Origin: Rhizorhabdus phycosphaerae
GTDB taxonomy: Bacteria > Pseudomonadota > Alphaproteobacteria > Sphingomonadales > Sphingomonadaceae
Assembly (NCBI RefSeq): GCF_011044255.1
Contig: NZ_CP049107.1
Location: 3,841,001-3,905,000, forward strand
DNA: 64,000 bases
Direction of reading: 5' to 3'
Each line of letters opens with the position of its first letter. Within the stretch, counting starts at the first letter, position 1. Positions 51,450-61,582 of this stretch are shown here, piece after piece. The translations under genes and the position numbers were made by a program. A model generated the notes under the pieces. It ran no database searches. It saw nothing but the letters and a program-made list of their open reading frames with translations, and had not been told where the DNA came from.

Positions 51450-52139
51450 TCAGCCGCCGGTCTTGCGAACGTCGTTGCTGGCCTGCTGTACCACGCGCGG
51501 CGCGCAGACGGCCTTCAGCTGATCCTTCTTGGTCCAGCACGCCTGATCCATCGACGGCGTCTGCACCGAAACCTGGATATAGCGGCGCGCATGGATCATG
51601 TCGCCTGCGGGGACCAGGCTGTTGCGGAACTCTCGCATCCTGTCGACCGCGAGCTGCGTCAGATTGCCACGACCCAGCCGGCGCGCATCGCGCCCGATGC
51701 CCGAAGCGGTCTCACAGAAGCCGAGCTGGGCATGCATGGTCGAGAAACCGTTATAGGTCCTCGTCGTGTAGTCGTCGAAGGCCTTCTGCCAGGCCTTGCC
51801 CTTGACCCGCTTGAAATAATTGCCGAGCGTTTTGTACGCGCCATTGAGTTCGTCGGCGTTCTTCGACAGCAGATCGTTATAATTGGGGACAGTGAGGAGG
51901 ATCGGCGAGAACTGGCACTGCAGCGCGGCGACGTTCAGCCCGGCGCGCATGTTCCAGAGCAGGTGAGCCTTGAGCTCGGCGGGCGTTGCCTTCGGCATGT
52001 CGATGCCCAGGCCCGGTTCGTCGCCCTGCACGGGCGCCGCCTTGAAATTAGGGCCCGACCAGAAAAGATAGGCCGAAGCCGGTGCAGTCTGCACCGTCAT
52101 CGCCACAAGGGCCAGAGTCGAGGCCAAAACGCGTACCAT
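51450..52139 (-). CDS. Exported hypothetical protein
   Basis: A 229-residue protein with signal peptide (MVRVLASTLALVAMTVQTAP-ASA) and an alpha-helical mature part (ELKAHLLWNMRAGLNVAALQ; AFDDYTTRTYNGFSTMHAQL) with four or more Cys (ALQCQF, GFCETA, QACWTK, KAVCAP) that probably form disulfides. No named family known to me. ATG 52139 has GGAGG eight bases upstream; the open frame to 52235 is not used. Convergent with queE. Confidence 0.75.
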   Translation of the reverse strand: MVRVLASTLALVAMTVQTAPASAYLFWSGPNFKAAPVQGDEPGLGIDMPKATPAELKAHLLWNMRAGLNVAALQCQFSPILLTVPNYNDLLSKNADELNGAYKTLGNYFKRVKGKAWQKAFDDYTTRTYNGFSTMHAQLGFCETASGIGRDARRLGRGNLTQLAVDRMREFRNSLVPAGDMIHARRYIQVSVQTPSMDQACWTKKDQLKAVCAPRVVQQASNDVRKTGG

Positions 52140-52197
52140 ATTCCCGTCCTCCGATTTGTTCGTACCCGGCCGGCCCCACGGCCCGGTCCGCTTCTCG

Positions 52198-52425
52198 TCA
52201 CATCGCGTTGCTGGCGTTCCCCATCTCGATCCCATTGGCGACCTCGCTTCCGGCTCGGTCGAGCATCGAGCTCTCGACGATCGTCATGTCGTTCATGGTC
52301 CCGTCGCTGGCGTTCATCTCGACCACATTGGTCGTATCGCCAGCATCCTTGCTGCCGCACCCGGCCAGGCCGGTCGCAACGAGCATCATGCCGGCCGCGA
52401 CAAGAACACCCGTCGAACGGTTCAT
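52198..52425 (-). CDS. Small lipoprotein
   Basis: A 75-residue lipoprotein: signal RSTGVLVAAGMMLVATGLAG with lipobox LAGC (Cys about 22) and an Asn/Met/Asp-rich tail (TTNVVEMNASDGTMNDMTIV) that looks disordered. ATG 52425 has GGGGGA six bases upstream. Function unknown. Possibly transcribed with the exported protein that follows 58 bases later. Confidence 0.7.
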   Translation of the reverse strand: MNRSTGVLVAAGMMLVATGLAGCGSKDAGDTTNVVEMNASDGTMNDMTIVESSMLDRAGSEVANGIEMGNASNAM

Positions 52426-52500
52426 TGATGGTCCCCCGGAAAGCTGCTTCGTCGCAAGGATATAGCTTCGGACTCCGCGGCTCAAGAGTCCGCGTGGCGA

Positions 52501-53157
52501 TCAGTTCCTGCAGCGCAAAAGGTCCAGCATTTCCGGAAAGTGGCGCCGCAGCGCGGTATCGACCGTGTCGGAGTCGGCCTCTACCCCCAAACGGGCCATG
52601 CTGGTCACCGGATATTCCCCCAGCCCGCACGGCACGATGCCCGAAAAATGGGACAAGTCGGGCGCTACATTAAGAGAAAACCCATGAAAGCTGACCCACC
52701 GCCGGACGCGGACGCCGATCGCACCGATCTTGGCCTCCTCCGCGCCATGGCCGACCCAGATGCCGACCCGGCCGCTCTCGCTGCGCGCTGCAATGCCGAA
52801 ATCGGCGAGCGTACGGATCAGCCAGCTTTCCAGTCCGGACACGAAGCAGCGAACATCGCGTCCCCTTTTTTCGAGGTCGAGCAGGACGTAGCCCACTCTC
52901 TGGCCCGGCCCATGATAGGTATAGCGGCCACCGCGACCGGCCCGGAACACCGGAAAGCGATCGGGTACGAGGAGTTCATCCTCCGCCGCGCTGGTGCCCG
53001 CAGTGTAAAGCGGCGGATGTTCGAGCAGCCAGACCAGTTCGGGTGCCTCGCCGGCGCGGATCGCGGCGGCGCGCGCCTCCATCGCCGCAAGCGTTTCGGC
53101 GTAAGGCGAGAGGCCGGGGCTGATGCGCCATTCGATGCCGTCGAGATCGTCTTTCAT
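52501..53157 (-). CDS. lipB: Lipoyl(octanoyl) transferase LipB
   Basis: A 218-residue enzyme that moves octanoyl from ACP to lipoyl domains, first step of lipoate assembly. Signature [20 protein letters not shown]; catalytic Lys143 in [10 protein letters not shown] and Cys177 in [17 protein letters not shown] 53157 gives the normal length; the frame upstream to 53637 is antisense to the next gene. Divergent from the membrane protein gene. Confidence 0.96.
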   Translation of the reverse strand: MKDDLDGIEWRISPGLSPYAETLAAMEARAAAIRAGEAPELVWLLEHPPLYTAGTSAAEDELLVPDRFPVFRAGRGGRYTYHGPGQRVGYVLLDLEKRGRDVRCFVSGLESWLIRTLADFGIAARSESGRVGIWVGHGAEEAKIGAIGVRVRRWVSFHGFSLNVAPDLSHFSGIVPCGLGEYPVTSMARLGVEADSDTVDTALRRHFPEMLDLLRCRN

Positions 53158-53260
53158 CGCCCCGCATATTGCCGCTTTTTTCGATCGATCAAGTGGCATG
53201 GATTGCGCTGCCGACGAAGCGGGAATAGGCGGGCCCCATGACGATCGGAGCAGCTTGCGC

Positions 53261-54058
53261 ATGACATCCTTCTCGCTGGGTTCGACTTGGGAGGAGACGA
53301 TCGCCTTCCTGCGGCGTGAATGGACGCTGCTGTTCCCGGTCGCGCTCGCCCTGTTCGCGCCTGCGCAGCTCCTGGTTGGGCAGGCCATGCCGGCCATCGC
53401 GGAGGCGGGGGCCGCCGCGGCGCCAGCCATGCCTGCCCAGGTCCTTCTGCTGGCGCCAGCCCTGCTGCTCACCTTGTTCGGACATATGGTGCTTGCGCTG
53501 CTGGCGACCGTCCCGGGCATCAGCGTCGGTGAGGCGTTCGAGCGCGCCGCGCGACGCTTCGGTACTGCTCTGCTGGCCATCTTCGTGGGGATGTCGGTGG
53601 CCTTTGCCGCTGCGCTCGCGGTGATGGTGGCAGCCACGCTGGGGGTGATGATCTTTCAGTCGGGCGCGCCCTCGGCCGGTCTGGCCGCCCAGATCGCGAC
53701 GCTGTTCGTCATTCCCTTCGCGGTCGTCTGGATCCGGTTGCTGATGCTTCCCGCCGTAGCCGCATGCGAGGGGCAGGGGGCCGCGATGGTCCTGCGCCGC
53801 GCCTGGGCCCTGAGCCGCGACAATGTCATGCGGCTCGTCGCCATATGGCTGGTGATGATCCTGCTCAGCACGCTGCTGGCGGTGATCGACCGGATGGTGA
53901 TCGGGTCGCTGTTCGAACTGGTCAAGCTGGGGACGGGTGTCGAGGCCGTGCCCGACGCGCTGCGGATGGTCATCAGCCTGATCCTCGAGGCGACGCTCTC
54001 GCTCGGCTTCTCGGTCTATGTGGCGCTCGTCTACCGACGGCTCGCGGCTGGCGCCTGA
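53261..54058 (+). CDS. Polytopic membrane protein
   Basis: A 265-residue inner-membrane protein with about six hydrophobic segments ([80 protein letters not shown]). It resembles the membrane domains joined to glycerophosphodiester phosphodiesterases in some proteins, but carries no enzyme domain. ATG 53261 has GGAG ten bases upstream; upstream frame to 53123 overlaps lipB and is unlikely. Its last 28 bases overlap the convergent GNAT gene. Confidence 0.75.
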   Translation: MTSFSLGSTWEETIAFLRREWTLLFPVALALFAPAQLLVGQAMPAIAEAGAAAAPAMPAQVLLLAPALLLTLFGHMVLALLATVPGISVGEAFERAARRFGTALLAIFVGMSVAFAAALAVMVAATLGVMIFQSGAPSAGLAAQIATLFVIPFAVVWIRLLMLPAVAACEGQGAAMVLRRAWALSRDNVMRLVAIWLVMILLSTLLAVIDRMVIGSLFELVKLGTGVEAVPDALRMVISLILEATLSLGFSVYVALVYRRLAAGA

Positions 54059-54660
54059 TCGCCAGCGGCGGGGTCTCCGCCGAACAGCGGTACATGCGGC
54101 GCCGATTCCATCGGAAGCACGCCGGCCAGACGCGGATCGGCGAAGGTCTCGACCGCCCGGGCATAGGGCCTGAAGCCGTGCTTTCGGTAGAAGGCCAGCG
54201 CACCCGGATGGTCGAGCGTGCAGGTGTGCACCCACATGCGCCGGACATCCTTGCGCCAGCCCAGCGCCAATGCCTGCGCCATCAGCCACCCGCCATGGCC
54301 CTTGCCCGCAAGCTCTGGCACCAGGCCGAAAAAGGCGATCTCCGCTTCGCCCGTGACGCGGAAGTCGAGTTCCAGCATGCCGATCTCGATGCCGCGCCGG
54401 TCCTCGACCGCGTAGATCTCCACCGCCTCGTCCTGAATGATGGCAAGCAGCTCGTCCTCGGCCATGACGAGGCGCGAGAACCACATCCAGGGTTCACCGA
54501 CGCGGCGGAACAACGCCCGATATTTCTCGGCGGCGGGCTGCTTCCAGCGATTCAATCTGAAGGGGGCGGGCGGCATCGGACGTGGCTTCGGCCGGTCCAG
54601 CATTTCCAGCGAGGTGACGATCGTCGCCACCTGATCGGACGGCACGGGCGTCAACGGCAC
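54031..54660 (-). CDS. GNAT family N-acetyltransferase
   Basis: A 209-residue acetyl-CoA-dependent transferase. The acetyl-CoA pyrophosphate loop is LVPELAGKGHGGWLMAQALA (G-K-G-H-G), preceded by IEIGMLELDFRVTGEAEIAF and followed by TLDHPGALAFYRKHGF. Acceptor unknown. It starts 4 bases after the hemF stop and ends the trmL-hemF-GNAT run; its 3' end overlaps the membrane protein gene on the other strand. Confidence 0.88.
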   Translation of the reverse strand: MPLTPVPSDQVATIVTSLEMLDRPKPRPMPPAPFRLNRWKQPAAEKYRALFRRVGEPWMWFSRLVMAEDELLAIIQDEAVEIYAVEDRRGIEIGMLELDFRVTGEAEIAFFGLVPELAGKGHGGWLMAQALALGWRKDVRRMWVHTCTLDHPGALAFYRKHGFRPYARAVETFADPRLAGVLPMESAPHVPLFGGDPAAGDQAPAASRR

Positions 54661-54664
54661 AGAG

Positions 54665-55525
54665 TTACTCCCAGGTCGCGACCGGCGGCAGACTCATCAA
54701 TATCGCATCGATGTTCCCGCCCGTCTTCAGCCCGAACAGCGTGCCCCGGTCATAGACGAGATTGAACTCGGCATAGCGCCCGCGGAAGTTCATCATCCGC
54801 CGAACGTCCTCGGCGTCGGCTGTCATCGTCATCCGGCTGCGCACGATTCGGGGGAAGATGTCGAGAAACGCTTCGCCCACATCGCGGGTGAAGGCAAAGC
54901 TCGCCTCGAACCCCGCGTCGTCGGCGCATTCGAGATGATCGTAGAAGATGCCGCCCACGCCGCGATGGACCTGCCGGTGCGGGATCCAGAAATACTCGTC
55001 CGCCCACGCCTTGAAGCGATCATAATAGTCGGCGCCATGGAGGTCGCAGGCAGCCTTCAGTCTGGCGTGAAAGGCCACCGTGTCCTCGTCATAGGGAATG
55101 GGCGGATTGAGGTCTGCACCGCCCCCGAACCAGCGCTTGGTGGTCGCAAGGAAGCGCGTGTTCATGTGGACGGCCGGAACATGCGGATTGGCCATATGCG
55201 CGACCAGGCTGATGCCGGTCGCAAAGAAGTCCGGATTCTCTTCCCCGGCGCCGTGGATCGTGCTGGCGAAGTCGGGCGCGAAGGAGCCCCCGACGGTAGA
55301 GACATTGACCCCGACTTTCTCGAAGACCTTGCCCTTCATCAGCCCGCGCACGCCGCCACCGCCCCGGCCTTCCGGATCATTGTCGCGGTTCCACGGCGTG
55401 TAGCCGAACCGCGCGTCGCTTCCGGCTTCGGCCTCGATCGCCTCGAAGGTGGCGCAGATGCGGTCGCGCAACGATTCGAACCAGCTGCGCGCAGCGCTCT
55501 GCTGCGGATCGAGTTGCAGCGTCAT
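54665..55525 (-). CDS. hemF: Oxygen-dependent coproporphyrinogen III oxidase
   Basis: A 286-residue haem-synthesis enzyme that oxidatively decarboxylates coproporphyrinogen III. The GGGGVRGLMKGKVFEKVGVN block, NPHVPAVHMNTRF and the terminal YDRGTLFGLKTGGNIDAILM are diagnostic. The ATG at 55525 has GGAGG nine bases upstream and overlaps the trmL stop (ATGA); ATG 55534 touches that site and is less likely. Haem made here serves the bc1 complex and ccm system. Confidence 0.95.
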   Translation of the reverse strand: MTLQLDPQQSAARSWFESLRDRICATFEAIEAEAGSDARFGYTPWNRDNDPEGRGGGGVRGLMKGKVFEKVGVNVSTVGGSFAPDFASTIHGAGEENPDFFATGISLVAHMANPHVPAVHMNTRFLATTKRWFGGGADLNPPIPYDEDTVAFHARLKAACDLHGADYYDRFKAWADEYFWIPHRQVHRGVGGIFYDHLECADDAGFEASFAFTRDVGEAFLDIFPRIVRSRMTMTADAEDVRRMMNFRGRYAEFNLVYDRGTLFGLKTGGNIDAILMSLPPVATWE

Positions 55526-55971
55526 TGGGGCCATCCTCCGGTCTGTCTCAAAGCTTCAGCCAGCGCGATGCCAGCCGAAACCGCGACATTCAAGGATCGG
55601 AATCCCGGTCGCATGGGAATCCGGATCCGCAGATCGGCGCGGTCGTGGATGTCTTCAGGCACGCCTGCGCCTTCCGAGCCGAACAAGAGTGTATCGTCGG
55701 CGGAGAAGACTGCTTCCCAAAGGGGAACTGCCGCCTTGGTCGACAGCAGCACGAGCCGTCCCGGAAGCTGCGCCTCGAAATCTGGCCAGTCGGCATGACG
55801 CGCCGTTTCGACGCCGTCGGCATAGTCCATGCCAGCGCGTCGCAACCCCCTCTCGGAAAAGGCGAATCCGCAGGGCTCGATGATGTCGACCGGCACGCCG
55901 ACACAGGCCGCAAGTCGCAGAATCGTACCGACATTTCCCGCAATATCGGGCTGGTAGAGGGCTATGCGCAT
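55522..55971 (-). CDS. trmL: tRNA (cytidine(34)-2'-O)-methyltransferase TrmL
   Basis: A 149-residue SPOUT-fold methyltransferase that modifies the wobble base of tRNA-Leu. It begins MRIALYQPDIAGNVGTILRL and has the knot motifs LLFGSEGAGVPEDI and RIPMRPGFRSLNVAVSAGIA. The frame is open to 56766 upstream, but that is antisense to petA. Start at ATG 55971 fits family length. Translationally coupled to hemF. Confidence 0.94.
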   Translation of the reverse strand: MRIALYQPDIAGNVGTILRLAACVGVPVDIIEPCGFAFSERGLRRAGMDYADGVETARHADWPDFEAQLPGRLVLLSTKAAVPLWEAVFSADDTLLFGSEGAGVPEDIHDRADLRIRIPMRPGFRSLNVAVSAGIALAEALRQTGGWPQ

Positions 55972-56169
55972 GACTTTGCAGAGTAACGAATGCTTGCCGA
56001 TGCGCCAATAAACGGAAAATGGGATTGGCAAAGCCGCCGAACCGGCGCTATCAGCGCGCAGCCGCCGGGGATTTTCGCGGGCGGTTGCGCATGCGCAGGG
56101 GGCAAAAAGCTGTCGGCTCGAACCCTGGGACGCATGTGTCTGATATCGTGGCAGCGCAAGGGTTCCGGA

Positions 56170-56736
56170 ATGGCGACGCTCGAAACTATTGAAAAGCCCG
56201 GTGAAGAGGCAGGGGACGGCGTCCGTCGCCGCGACTTCATCAACGTGGCAGCGGTCAGTTTTGCGGGCGTGGGCGCCGCGACAGTACTGATCCCGCTCAT
56301 CAACCAGATGAATCCTTCCGCCGACGTTCTGGCGCTGGCGTCGATCGAGGTCGATCTGTCGGCGATCCAGGAAGGTCAGGCGATCAAGACCATCTTCCGC
56401 AAGCAGCCGCTGTTCGTCCGTCATCTGACGGCCGCCGAGATCGCGCAGGCCGACAAGGTCGACCCGAGCTCGCTGCGCGATCCGCAGACGCTCGAGCAGC
56501 GCACCGTCGATGGCAAGAAGCAGTGGCTGATCACGATGGGTGTCTGCACCCATCTCGGCTGCGTTCCGCTGGGTGCCGGCGAGGGCGAGGTCAAGGGTGA
56601 GTTCGGCGGCTATTTCTGCCCCTGTCACGGGTCGCATTACGACACCGCTGCGCGCATTCGCAAAGGCCCGGCACCGAAGAATCTCGAAGTGCCGAAATAC
56701 GCCTTCAAATCCGACACCGTCGTCCAAGTCGGCTGA
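56170..56736 (+). CDS. petA: Ubiquinol-cytochrome c reductase Rieske iron-sulfur subunit
   Basis: A 188-residue subunit of the bc1 complex. A twin-Arg-like N terminus ([20 protein letters not shown]) and single membrane segment lead into the Rieske domain, whose [2Fe-2S] ligands are in CTHLGC and [12 protein letters not shown] 56170 follows AAGGG; the longer frame from 55990 is rejected. First of petA-petB-petC, 11 bases before petB. Confidence 0.96.
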   Translation: MATLETIEKPGEEAGDGVRRRDFINVAAVSFAGVGAATVLIPLINQMNPSADVLALASIEVDLSAIQEGQAIKTIFRKQPLFVRHLTAAEIAQADKVDPSSLRDPQTLEQRTVDGKKQWLITMGVCTHLGCVPLGAGEGEVKGEFGGYFCPCHGSHYDTAARIRKGPAPKNLEVPKYAFKSDTVVQVG

Positions 56737-56747
56737 GGAAGAGAGAT

Positions 56748-58031
56748 ATGAGCTTTCCCTGGGCAAATCATTACGAGCCGAAGAATCCGGTGATGAAGTG
56801 GCTGGACAGCCGCCTTCCGCTCCCGCGCTTCGTGTACAACGCCGTCGGTGGTGGATATCCGGTTCCCCGGAACCTGAACTACTTCTGGAATTTCGGCGTC
56901 CTCGCGGGCGTCGCGCTGACGATCCAGCTGGTCACGGGCATCGTTTTGGCGATGCACTATGCGGCCAACGGCCTCGTCGCGTTCGACTCGGTCGAACATA
57001 TCATGCGTGACGTGAACTCGGGCTGGATGCTGCGCTACGCGCACGCCAACGGCGCGAGCTTCTTCTTCATCGTGGTCTATCTCCACATCTTCCGCGGCCT
57101 CTATTACGGGTCGTACAAGGCCCCGCGCGAGATGGTGTGGCTCCTCGGCCTCGTGATCTTCCTGCTGATGATGGCCACGGCCTTCATGGGCTATGTCCTT
57201 CCCTGGGGCCAGATGAGCTTCTGGGGCGCGAAGGTGATCACCGGTCTGTTCTCGGCCATCCCGGTCGTCGGCACGCCGATCCAGACCTGGCTGCTGGGCG
57301 GCTTCGCCCCGGACAACGCCGCGCTGAACCGCTTCTTCTCGCTGCATTATCTGCTGCCGTTCGTGATCGCAGGTGTCATCATCCTGCACATCTGGGCGCT
57401 GCACATCCCGGGTTCCAACAACCCGACCGGCATCGATGTTAAGGGTCCGCAGGACACGGTTCCGTTCCATCCATATTACACGGCCAAGGACGGTTTCGGC
57501 CTGGGCGTGTTCCTGATCGTCTATTGCTCGGTGCTGTTTTTCGCGCCGAACTTCCTCGGTCACCCGGATAACTACATCCCGGCCAACCCGCTCTCGACGC
57601 CGGCGCACATCGTTCCGGAATGGTATTTCTGGCCGTTCTACGCGATCCTGCGCGCCTTCACCGTCGATTTCATCCTTCCGGCCAAGCTGTGGGGCGTCGT
57701 CGCCATGTTCGGCGCGATCATCCTGCTGTTCTTCCTGCCGTGGCTCGACAAGTCGCCGGTCCGCTCGGGCAACTACCGCCCGGCGTTCAAGAAGTTCTTC
57801 TGGCTGCTGGTGATCGACGTGCTGGTCCTCGGCTATTGCGGCGGTTCGCCGGCTGAGGAGCCCTACGTCATGATCAGTCAGCTCGCGTCGGCCTATTACT
57901 TCGCGCACTTCCTGATCATCCTGCCGATCGTTTCGAAGATGGAGCGTCCGCTCCCGCTGCCGAACTCGATCACGGAGGCGGTTCTCGAGGGCAAGAGCGG
58001 GGCTACCCTCGCGACGAGCACCCAGGCCTAA
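56748..58031 (+). CDS. petB: Cytochrome b of the bc1 complex
   Basis: A 427-residue membrane protein with eight helices binding haems bL and bH. It carries the Qo-site PEWY motif ([16 protein letters not shown]), the His-containing helices ([40 protein letters not shown]) and [20 protein letters not shown]. Normal length, in frame throughout. Lies between petA and petC. Confidence 0.97.
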   Translation: MSFPWANHYEPKNPVMKWLDSRLPLPRFVYNAVGGGYPVPRNLNYFWNFGVLAGVALTIQLVTGIVLAMHYAANGLVAFDSVEHIMRDVNSGWMLRYAHANGASFFFIVVYLHIFRGLYYGSYKAPREMVWLLGLVIFLLMMATAFMGYVLPWGQMSFWGAKVITGLFSAIPVVGTPIQTWLLGGFAPDNAALNRFFSLHYLLPFVIAGVIILHIWALHIPGSNNPTGIDVKGPQDTVPFHPYYTAKDGFGLGVFLIVYCSVLFFAPNFLGHPDNYIPANPLSTPAHIVPEWYFWPFYAILRAFTVDFILPAKLWGVVAMFGAIILLFFLPWLDKSPVRSGNYRPAFKKFFWLLVIDVLVLGYCGGSPAEEPYVMISQLASAYYFAHFLIILPIVSKMERPLPLPNSITEAVLEGKSGATLATSTQA

Positions 58032-58046
58032 GGGGATATAGAAACC

Positions 58047-58910
58047 ATGGTTCGTCCCATTGCATTCTTCGCAGGCGCTGGCTTCGTCTTCGTCCTGCTC
58101 TTCTCGCTGGTGATGGGTGCAATCGCCTTCATCAGCGAGCCGCCGGCCAAAACCGTCGAGCATGAGTTCCATCTGCATCCGAAGCATGTTTCCTTTGCTT
58201 CGGACGGGCCGCTCGGCAAGTTCGACCGTCAGCAGCTGCAGCGCGGCTTCCAGGTCTACAAGGAAGTCTGCTCGGCTTGTCACTCGCTCAACCAGGTGGC
58301 GTTCCGTGACCTCGAGCACATTGGCTTCACCGCGGCCGAGGTGAAGGCCATCGCCAAGAACTGGGCGACCGAGGTTCCCTCGATCAACCCGGAGACCGGT
58401 GAACCCGCGACTCGCAAGGCCACCCCGGCCGACAAGTTCCCGTCGCCCTACGCGAACGAAGTCGCCGCGCGCGCCGCCAACAACAATGCGTTGCCGCCGG
58501 ATCTGTCGCTGATGACGAAGGCTCGCCATGACGGCGGTGCCTATGTTTACTCGCTGCTGACCGGCTACACCGATCAGGCGACGTTCAAGAACGAGAAGGG
58601 CGTGGAACTGCTCAAGGAGTTCCCCGAAGCGAAGACCCCGGAAGGTCTTCACTTCAACCCCTATTTCGCCAATCTGAACATCGCCATGCCCGCGCCGCTC
58701 GCGGCTGATGGTCAGGTAACCTATGCCGATGGCACCCCGGCGACGATCGACCAGATGTCGAAGGACGTTTCGGCCTTCCTGATCTGGACGGCGGAACCGA
58801 AGCTGGAAAATCGCCATGCGCTCGGTTGGACCGTGATCGGCTTCCTGCTGATTGCCACGGCCCTCGCCTTCATGGCCTATCGGAACGTCTGGGCCGGCAT
58901 CAAGCACTGA
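58047..58910 (+). CDS. petC: Cytochrome c1 of the bc1 complex
   Basis: A 287-residue membrane-bound c-type cytochrome that takes electrons from the Rieske centre. The haem site is CSACH (in VCSACHSLNQVAFRDL), axial Met region NIAMPAPLAADGQV, C-terminal anchor GWTVIGFLLIATALAFMAYR. The N-terminal hydrophobic segment directs export. It needs the Ccm system (ccmA-ccmB in this window). A terminator follows. Confidence 0.96.
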   Translation: MVRPIAFFAGAGFVFVLLFSLVMGAIAFISEPPAKTVEHEFHLHPKHVSFASDGPLGKFDRQQLQRGFQVYKEVCSACHSLNQVAFRDLEHIGFTAAEVKAIAKNWATEVPSINPETGEPATRKATPADKFPSPYANEVAARAANNNALPPDLSLMTKARHDGGAYVYSLLTGYTDQATFKNEKGVELLKEFPEAKTPEGLHFNPYFANLNIAMPAPLAADGQVTYADGTPATIDQMSKDVSAFLIWTAEPKLENRHALGWTVIGFLLIATALAFMAYRNVWAGIKH

Positions 58911-58932
58911 GCCTGACCTGACGAGATGACAG

Positions 58933-58964
58933 GGGGTCGTCCGGAGTACCGGGCGGCCCCTTTT
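58933..58964 (+). terminator. Intrinsic terminator of petABC
   Basis: A 12-bp stem (GGGGTCGTCCGG / CCGGGCGGCCCC with two G-U wobbles), loop AGTA, then TTTT. It starts 22 bases after the petC stop. Confidence 0.8.
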
Positions 58965-58981
58965 CATATGTGGAGAGCATG

Positions 58982-59848
58982 ATGCGCAAGCAGGGGCGGT
59001 TGGGATTGATCGGGGGCAGCGGGCTCTACCGCATGCCAGGGCTTTACGACGGCGAGTGGATCGAGGTTGAGACCCCTTGGGGCGCGGCTTCCGATGCGCT
59101 GCTGATGGGTGAACTGGGCGGGCGCGAGGTTGCCTTCCTGCCGCGACATGGGCGCGGCCACCGCCTCGCGCCGGGCGAGGTCAACTATCGGGCCAATATT
59201 GGGGCGCTGAAAGCGGTCGGCTGCTCGGAGATTCTGGCGGTATCCGCCGTTGGCGGCTTTCACGAAGCGGTGCCGCCCGGCACCTTCGTGCTCGTCGACC
59301 AATATGTCGACCGCACCGTGCGGGGCGGGCGCAGCTTTTTCGGCGATGGCATCGTCGCCCATGTGGCTTTTGCGCGACCGACCTGCGGCCGGCTCGGCGC
59401 CACCGTGGAGGAAGTGCTGACAGCACAGCAGGGCGCGCATCGGATCGGAGGCACGATGCTCGTGATCGAGGGACCTCAATTCTCGACCCGCGCGGAATCC
59501 TTGCTGCACCGCCAATGGGGCTGCGATGTCGTCGGGATGACCGGCCTGCCGGAGGCGCGCCTCGCGCGGGAGGCGGAGCTCTGCTACGCGAGCGTCGCGA
59601 TGGTGACCGACTTCGACGCCTGGTCGGACAGCGAGGTCGATGTCGCGAGCGTGCTGTCCACCATGAACGCAAATGTCGCGCGCGCCCAGGCGCTGGTGGA
59701 GGCGGTCGCTGCGCGAACCCATGGCGGCCGGGGCTGCCCACAGGGTTGCGACCACGCCCTCGACGGCGCGGTCATCACCGCCAGGGAGAGCTGGCCGGCG
59801 CTCAGCCGAGCAAGGCTGGCGACTCTGGCGCCCCGCTTGTTCGGCTGA
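58982..59848 (+). CDS. mtnP: S-methyl-5'-thioadenosine phosphorylase
   Basis: A 288-residue purine-phosphorylase-family enzyme that splits methylthioadenosine in methionine salvage. It shows LGLIGGSGLYRMPGL, phosphate-site FLPRHGRGHRLAPGEVNYRA, VIEGPQFSTRAE and the base-site MTGLPEARLAREAELCYASV. ATG 58982 has GGAG six bases upstream; ATG 58979 and GTG 58970 are close alternatives. Stands alone after the pet terminator. Confidence 0.93.
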   Translation: MRKQGRLGLIGGSGLYRMPGLYDGEWIEVETPWGAASDALLMGELGGREVAFLPRHGRGHRLAPGEVNYRANIGALKAVGCSEILAVSAVGGFHEAVPPGTFVLVDQYVDRTVRGGRSFFGDGIVAHVAFARPTCGRLGATVEEVLTAQQGAHRIGGTMLVIEGPQFSTRAESLLHRQWGCDVVGMTGLPEARLAREAELCYASVAMVTDFDAWSDSEVDVASVLSTMNANVARAQALVEAVAARTHGGRGCPQGCDHALDGAVITARESWPALSRARLATLAPRLFG

Positions 59849-59854
59849 GCTACG

Positions 59855-60307
59855 TCAGGCCGCCGGGCGCAGCGGCTGGATGTTGGTGACCTTCATCGTC
59901 ATCACGATCTCGTCCTTCTGATTGAAGATCGTCAGCCGGAAGTTGATGAAGCCCATGGATGGACGTGAGCGCGGAATCGACTTGGACAACACCTCGCTCT
60001 CCACCGTCAATATGTCGCCCGGATAGACCGGGCGGGTCCAGCGCAACTCGTCCACACCGGTGCCGCCCAGCGAGAAATGCCCGTCTTCCATCCATTCGTC
60101 GGTCAGCATCCGCATGACCATCGAACAGGTGTGCCAGCCGCTGGCAGCGAGGCGGCCGAAGATCGGAGAGGCGGCGGCGGCCTCGTCATCCAGGTGGAAG
60201 GGCTGCGGATCGAACTTGGAGGCAAAGTCGATCACCTCTTCGCGCTGCACCGGATAGGCGCCGAAGCGGTCGACCCGTCCGATCTCGAAATCCTCGAAAT
60301 ATCGCAT
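59855..60307 (-). CDS. MaoC family dehydratase
   Basis: A 150-residue hot-dog-fold (R)-specific hydratase-like protein. The catalytic Asp/His motif is in FASKFDPQPFHLDDEAA, with FGRLAASGWHTCSMVMRML and GVDELRWTRPVYPGD. Likely hydrates an enoyl-CoA; the exact substrate is open. ATG 60307. Convergent with mtnP (6-base gap) and 70 bases downstream of ychF. Confidence 0.9.
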   Translation of the reverse strand: MRYFEDFEIGRVDRFGAYPVQREEVIDFASKFDPQPFHLDDEAAAASPIFGRLAASGWHTCSMVMRMLTDEWMEDGHFSLGGTGVDELRWTRPVYPGDILTVESEVLSKSIPRSRPSMGFINFRLTIFNQKDEIVMTMKVTNIQPLRPAA

Positions 60308-60377
60308 GCCCTGTCCCCGAAGATCGGCCGCTGCGTGGCGCGCCGCCCTGTTGATTTCGTTCCAGCTACCGCGTGGC

Positions 60378-61478
60378 TCAGACGTTGAAGCGGAACAGCA
60401 TGATGTCGCCGTCCTGCACGACATAGTCCTTGCCTTCGGAGCGGAGCTTGCCGGCCTCGCGGGCCGCAGCTTCGCCGCCCAGGGCGACATAGTCCTTGAA
60501 TGCCATGGTTTCGGCGCGGATGAAGCCGCGCTCGAAGTCGCTGTGAATGGCGCCGGCTGCCTGCGGTGCCTTGGACCCCTTCTCGACCGTCCAGGCGCGT
60601 GCTTCCTTCGGACCCACGGTGAAGAAGGTGATCAGGTCGAGCAGTTCATATCCCGCGCGAATGACGCGGGCGAGGCCGGTTTCGGCGAGGCCGAGATCGG
60701 AGAGAAAGTCCGCCCGGTCGGCAGGATCGAGCGTCACGATCTCGGATTCTATCGCGGCCGAGACGATCACGGCCTTGGCGCCTTCGGCCTTGGCCTTTTC
60801 GAATACCCGGGCGGACAGCGCATTGCCGTCGGCGGCAGCACCTTCGTCGACGTTGCACACATAGAGCACCGGCTTGGCGGTCAGCAGCTGCGCCTGGGCG
60901 AAGAGGCGGGCTTCGTCCTCGTCCTTCGGCTCGGTCAGGCGGGCGGGCTTGCCCTCGCGAAGCAGCTCGAGCGCCTGCCCGAGCACGGATGCGGCCGCCT
61001 TCGACTCCTTGTCGCCCTGCGCCGCCTTCTTGGCGAGATTGGGGACGCGCTTTTCGAGGCTTTCGAGATCGGAGAGCATCAATTCGGTCTCGACCGTCTC
61101 CGCGTCGGCGATCGGGTCGACCTTGCCCTCGACATGGGTCACGTCGCCATCCTCGAAACAGCGCAGGACGTGGACGATGGCGTCGACTTCACGGATGTTG
61201 GCGAGGAACTGGTTGCCGAGGCCTTCGCCCTTCGACGCGCCGCGGACGAGGCCGGCGATGTCGACGAAGGCGAGCTGGGTCTCGATGATCTTGGCGGATC
61301 CACCGATCTTCGCGATTTCGTACAGACGCGGATCGGGCACAGCGACCTGCCCGATATTGGGCTCGATCGTACAGAAGGGATAATTGGCCGCCTGCGCTGC
61401 CGCGGTCTCGGTCAGAGCGTTGAAGAGGGTGGACTTGCCGACGTTCGGCAGGCCAACGATGCCACAGCGAAAACCCAT
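60378..61478 (-). CDS. ychF: Redox-regulated ATPase YchF (Obg family)
   Basis: A 366-residue ribosome-associated P-loop protein that prefers ATP. G1: VGLPNVGKSTLFNALT; G3: FVDIAGLVRGASKGEGLG; the altered G4 motif NVDE (YVCNVDEGAA) is the mark of ATP preference; C-terminal TGS domain from about residue 280. ATG 61478 starts MGFRCGIV, the family N terminus; the open frame to 61550 is not used. Confidence 0.96.
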   Translation of the reverse strand: MGFRCGIVGLPNVGKSTLFNALTETAAAQAANYPFCTIEPNIGQVAVPDPRLYEIAKIGGSAKIIETQLAFVDIAGLVRGASKGEGLGNQFLANIREVDAIVHVLRCFEDGDVTHVEGKVDPIADAETVETELMLSDLESLEKRVPNLAKKAAQGDKESKAAASVLGQALELLREGKPARLTEPKDEDEARLFAQAQLLTAKPVLYVCNVDEGAAADGNALSARVFEKAKAEGAKAVIVSAAIESEIVTLDPADRADFLSDLGLAETGLARVIRAGYELLDLITFFTVGPKEARAWTVEKGSKAPQAAGAIHSDFERGFIRAETMAFKDYVALGGEAAAREAGKLRSEGKDYVVQDGDIMLFRFNV

Positions 61479-61582
61479 ATCGATTCCAGACTTGTTCGGT
61501 TGGGCGCCCGATAGCGGGTGCTGCCCGCAAAGGCCAGTGTCGGCGAGCATGTCCCGGCGGGGCCGGGTGCGAATGTGGCGGC

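Noticed and set aside
56637-58967. A 776-codon open frame on the minus strand opposite petABC.
   Set aside because: It is exactly antisense to three unmistakable bc1 genes; the translation is His/Arg/Glu-rich without a domain.
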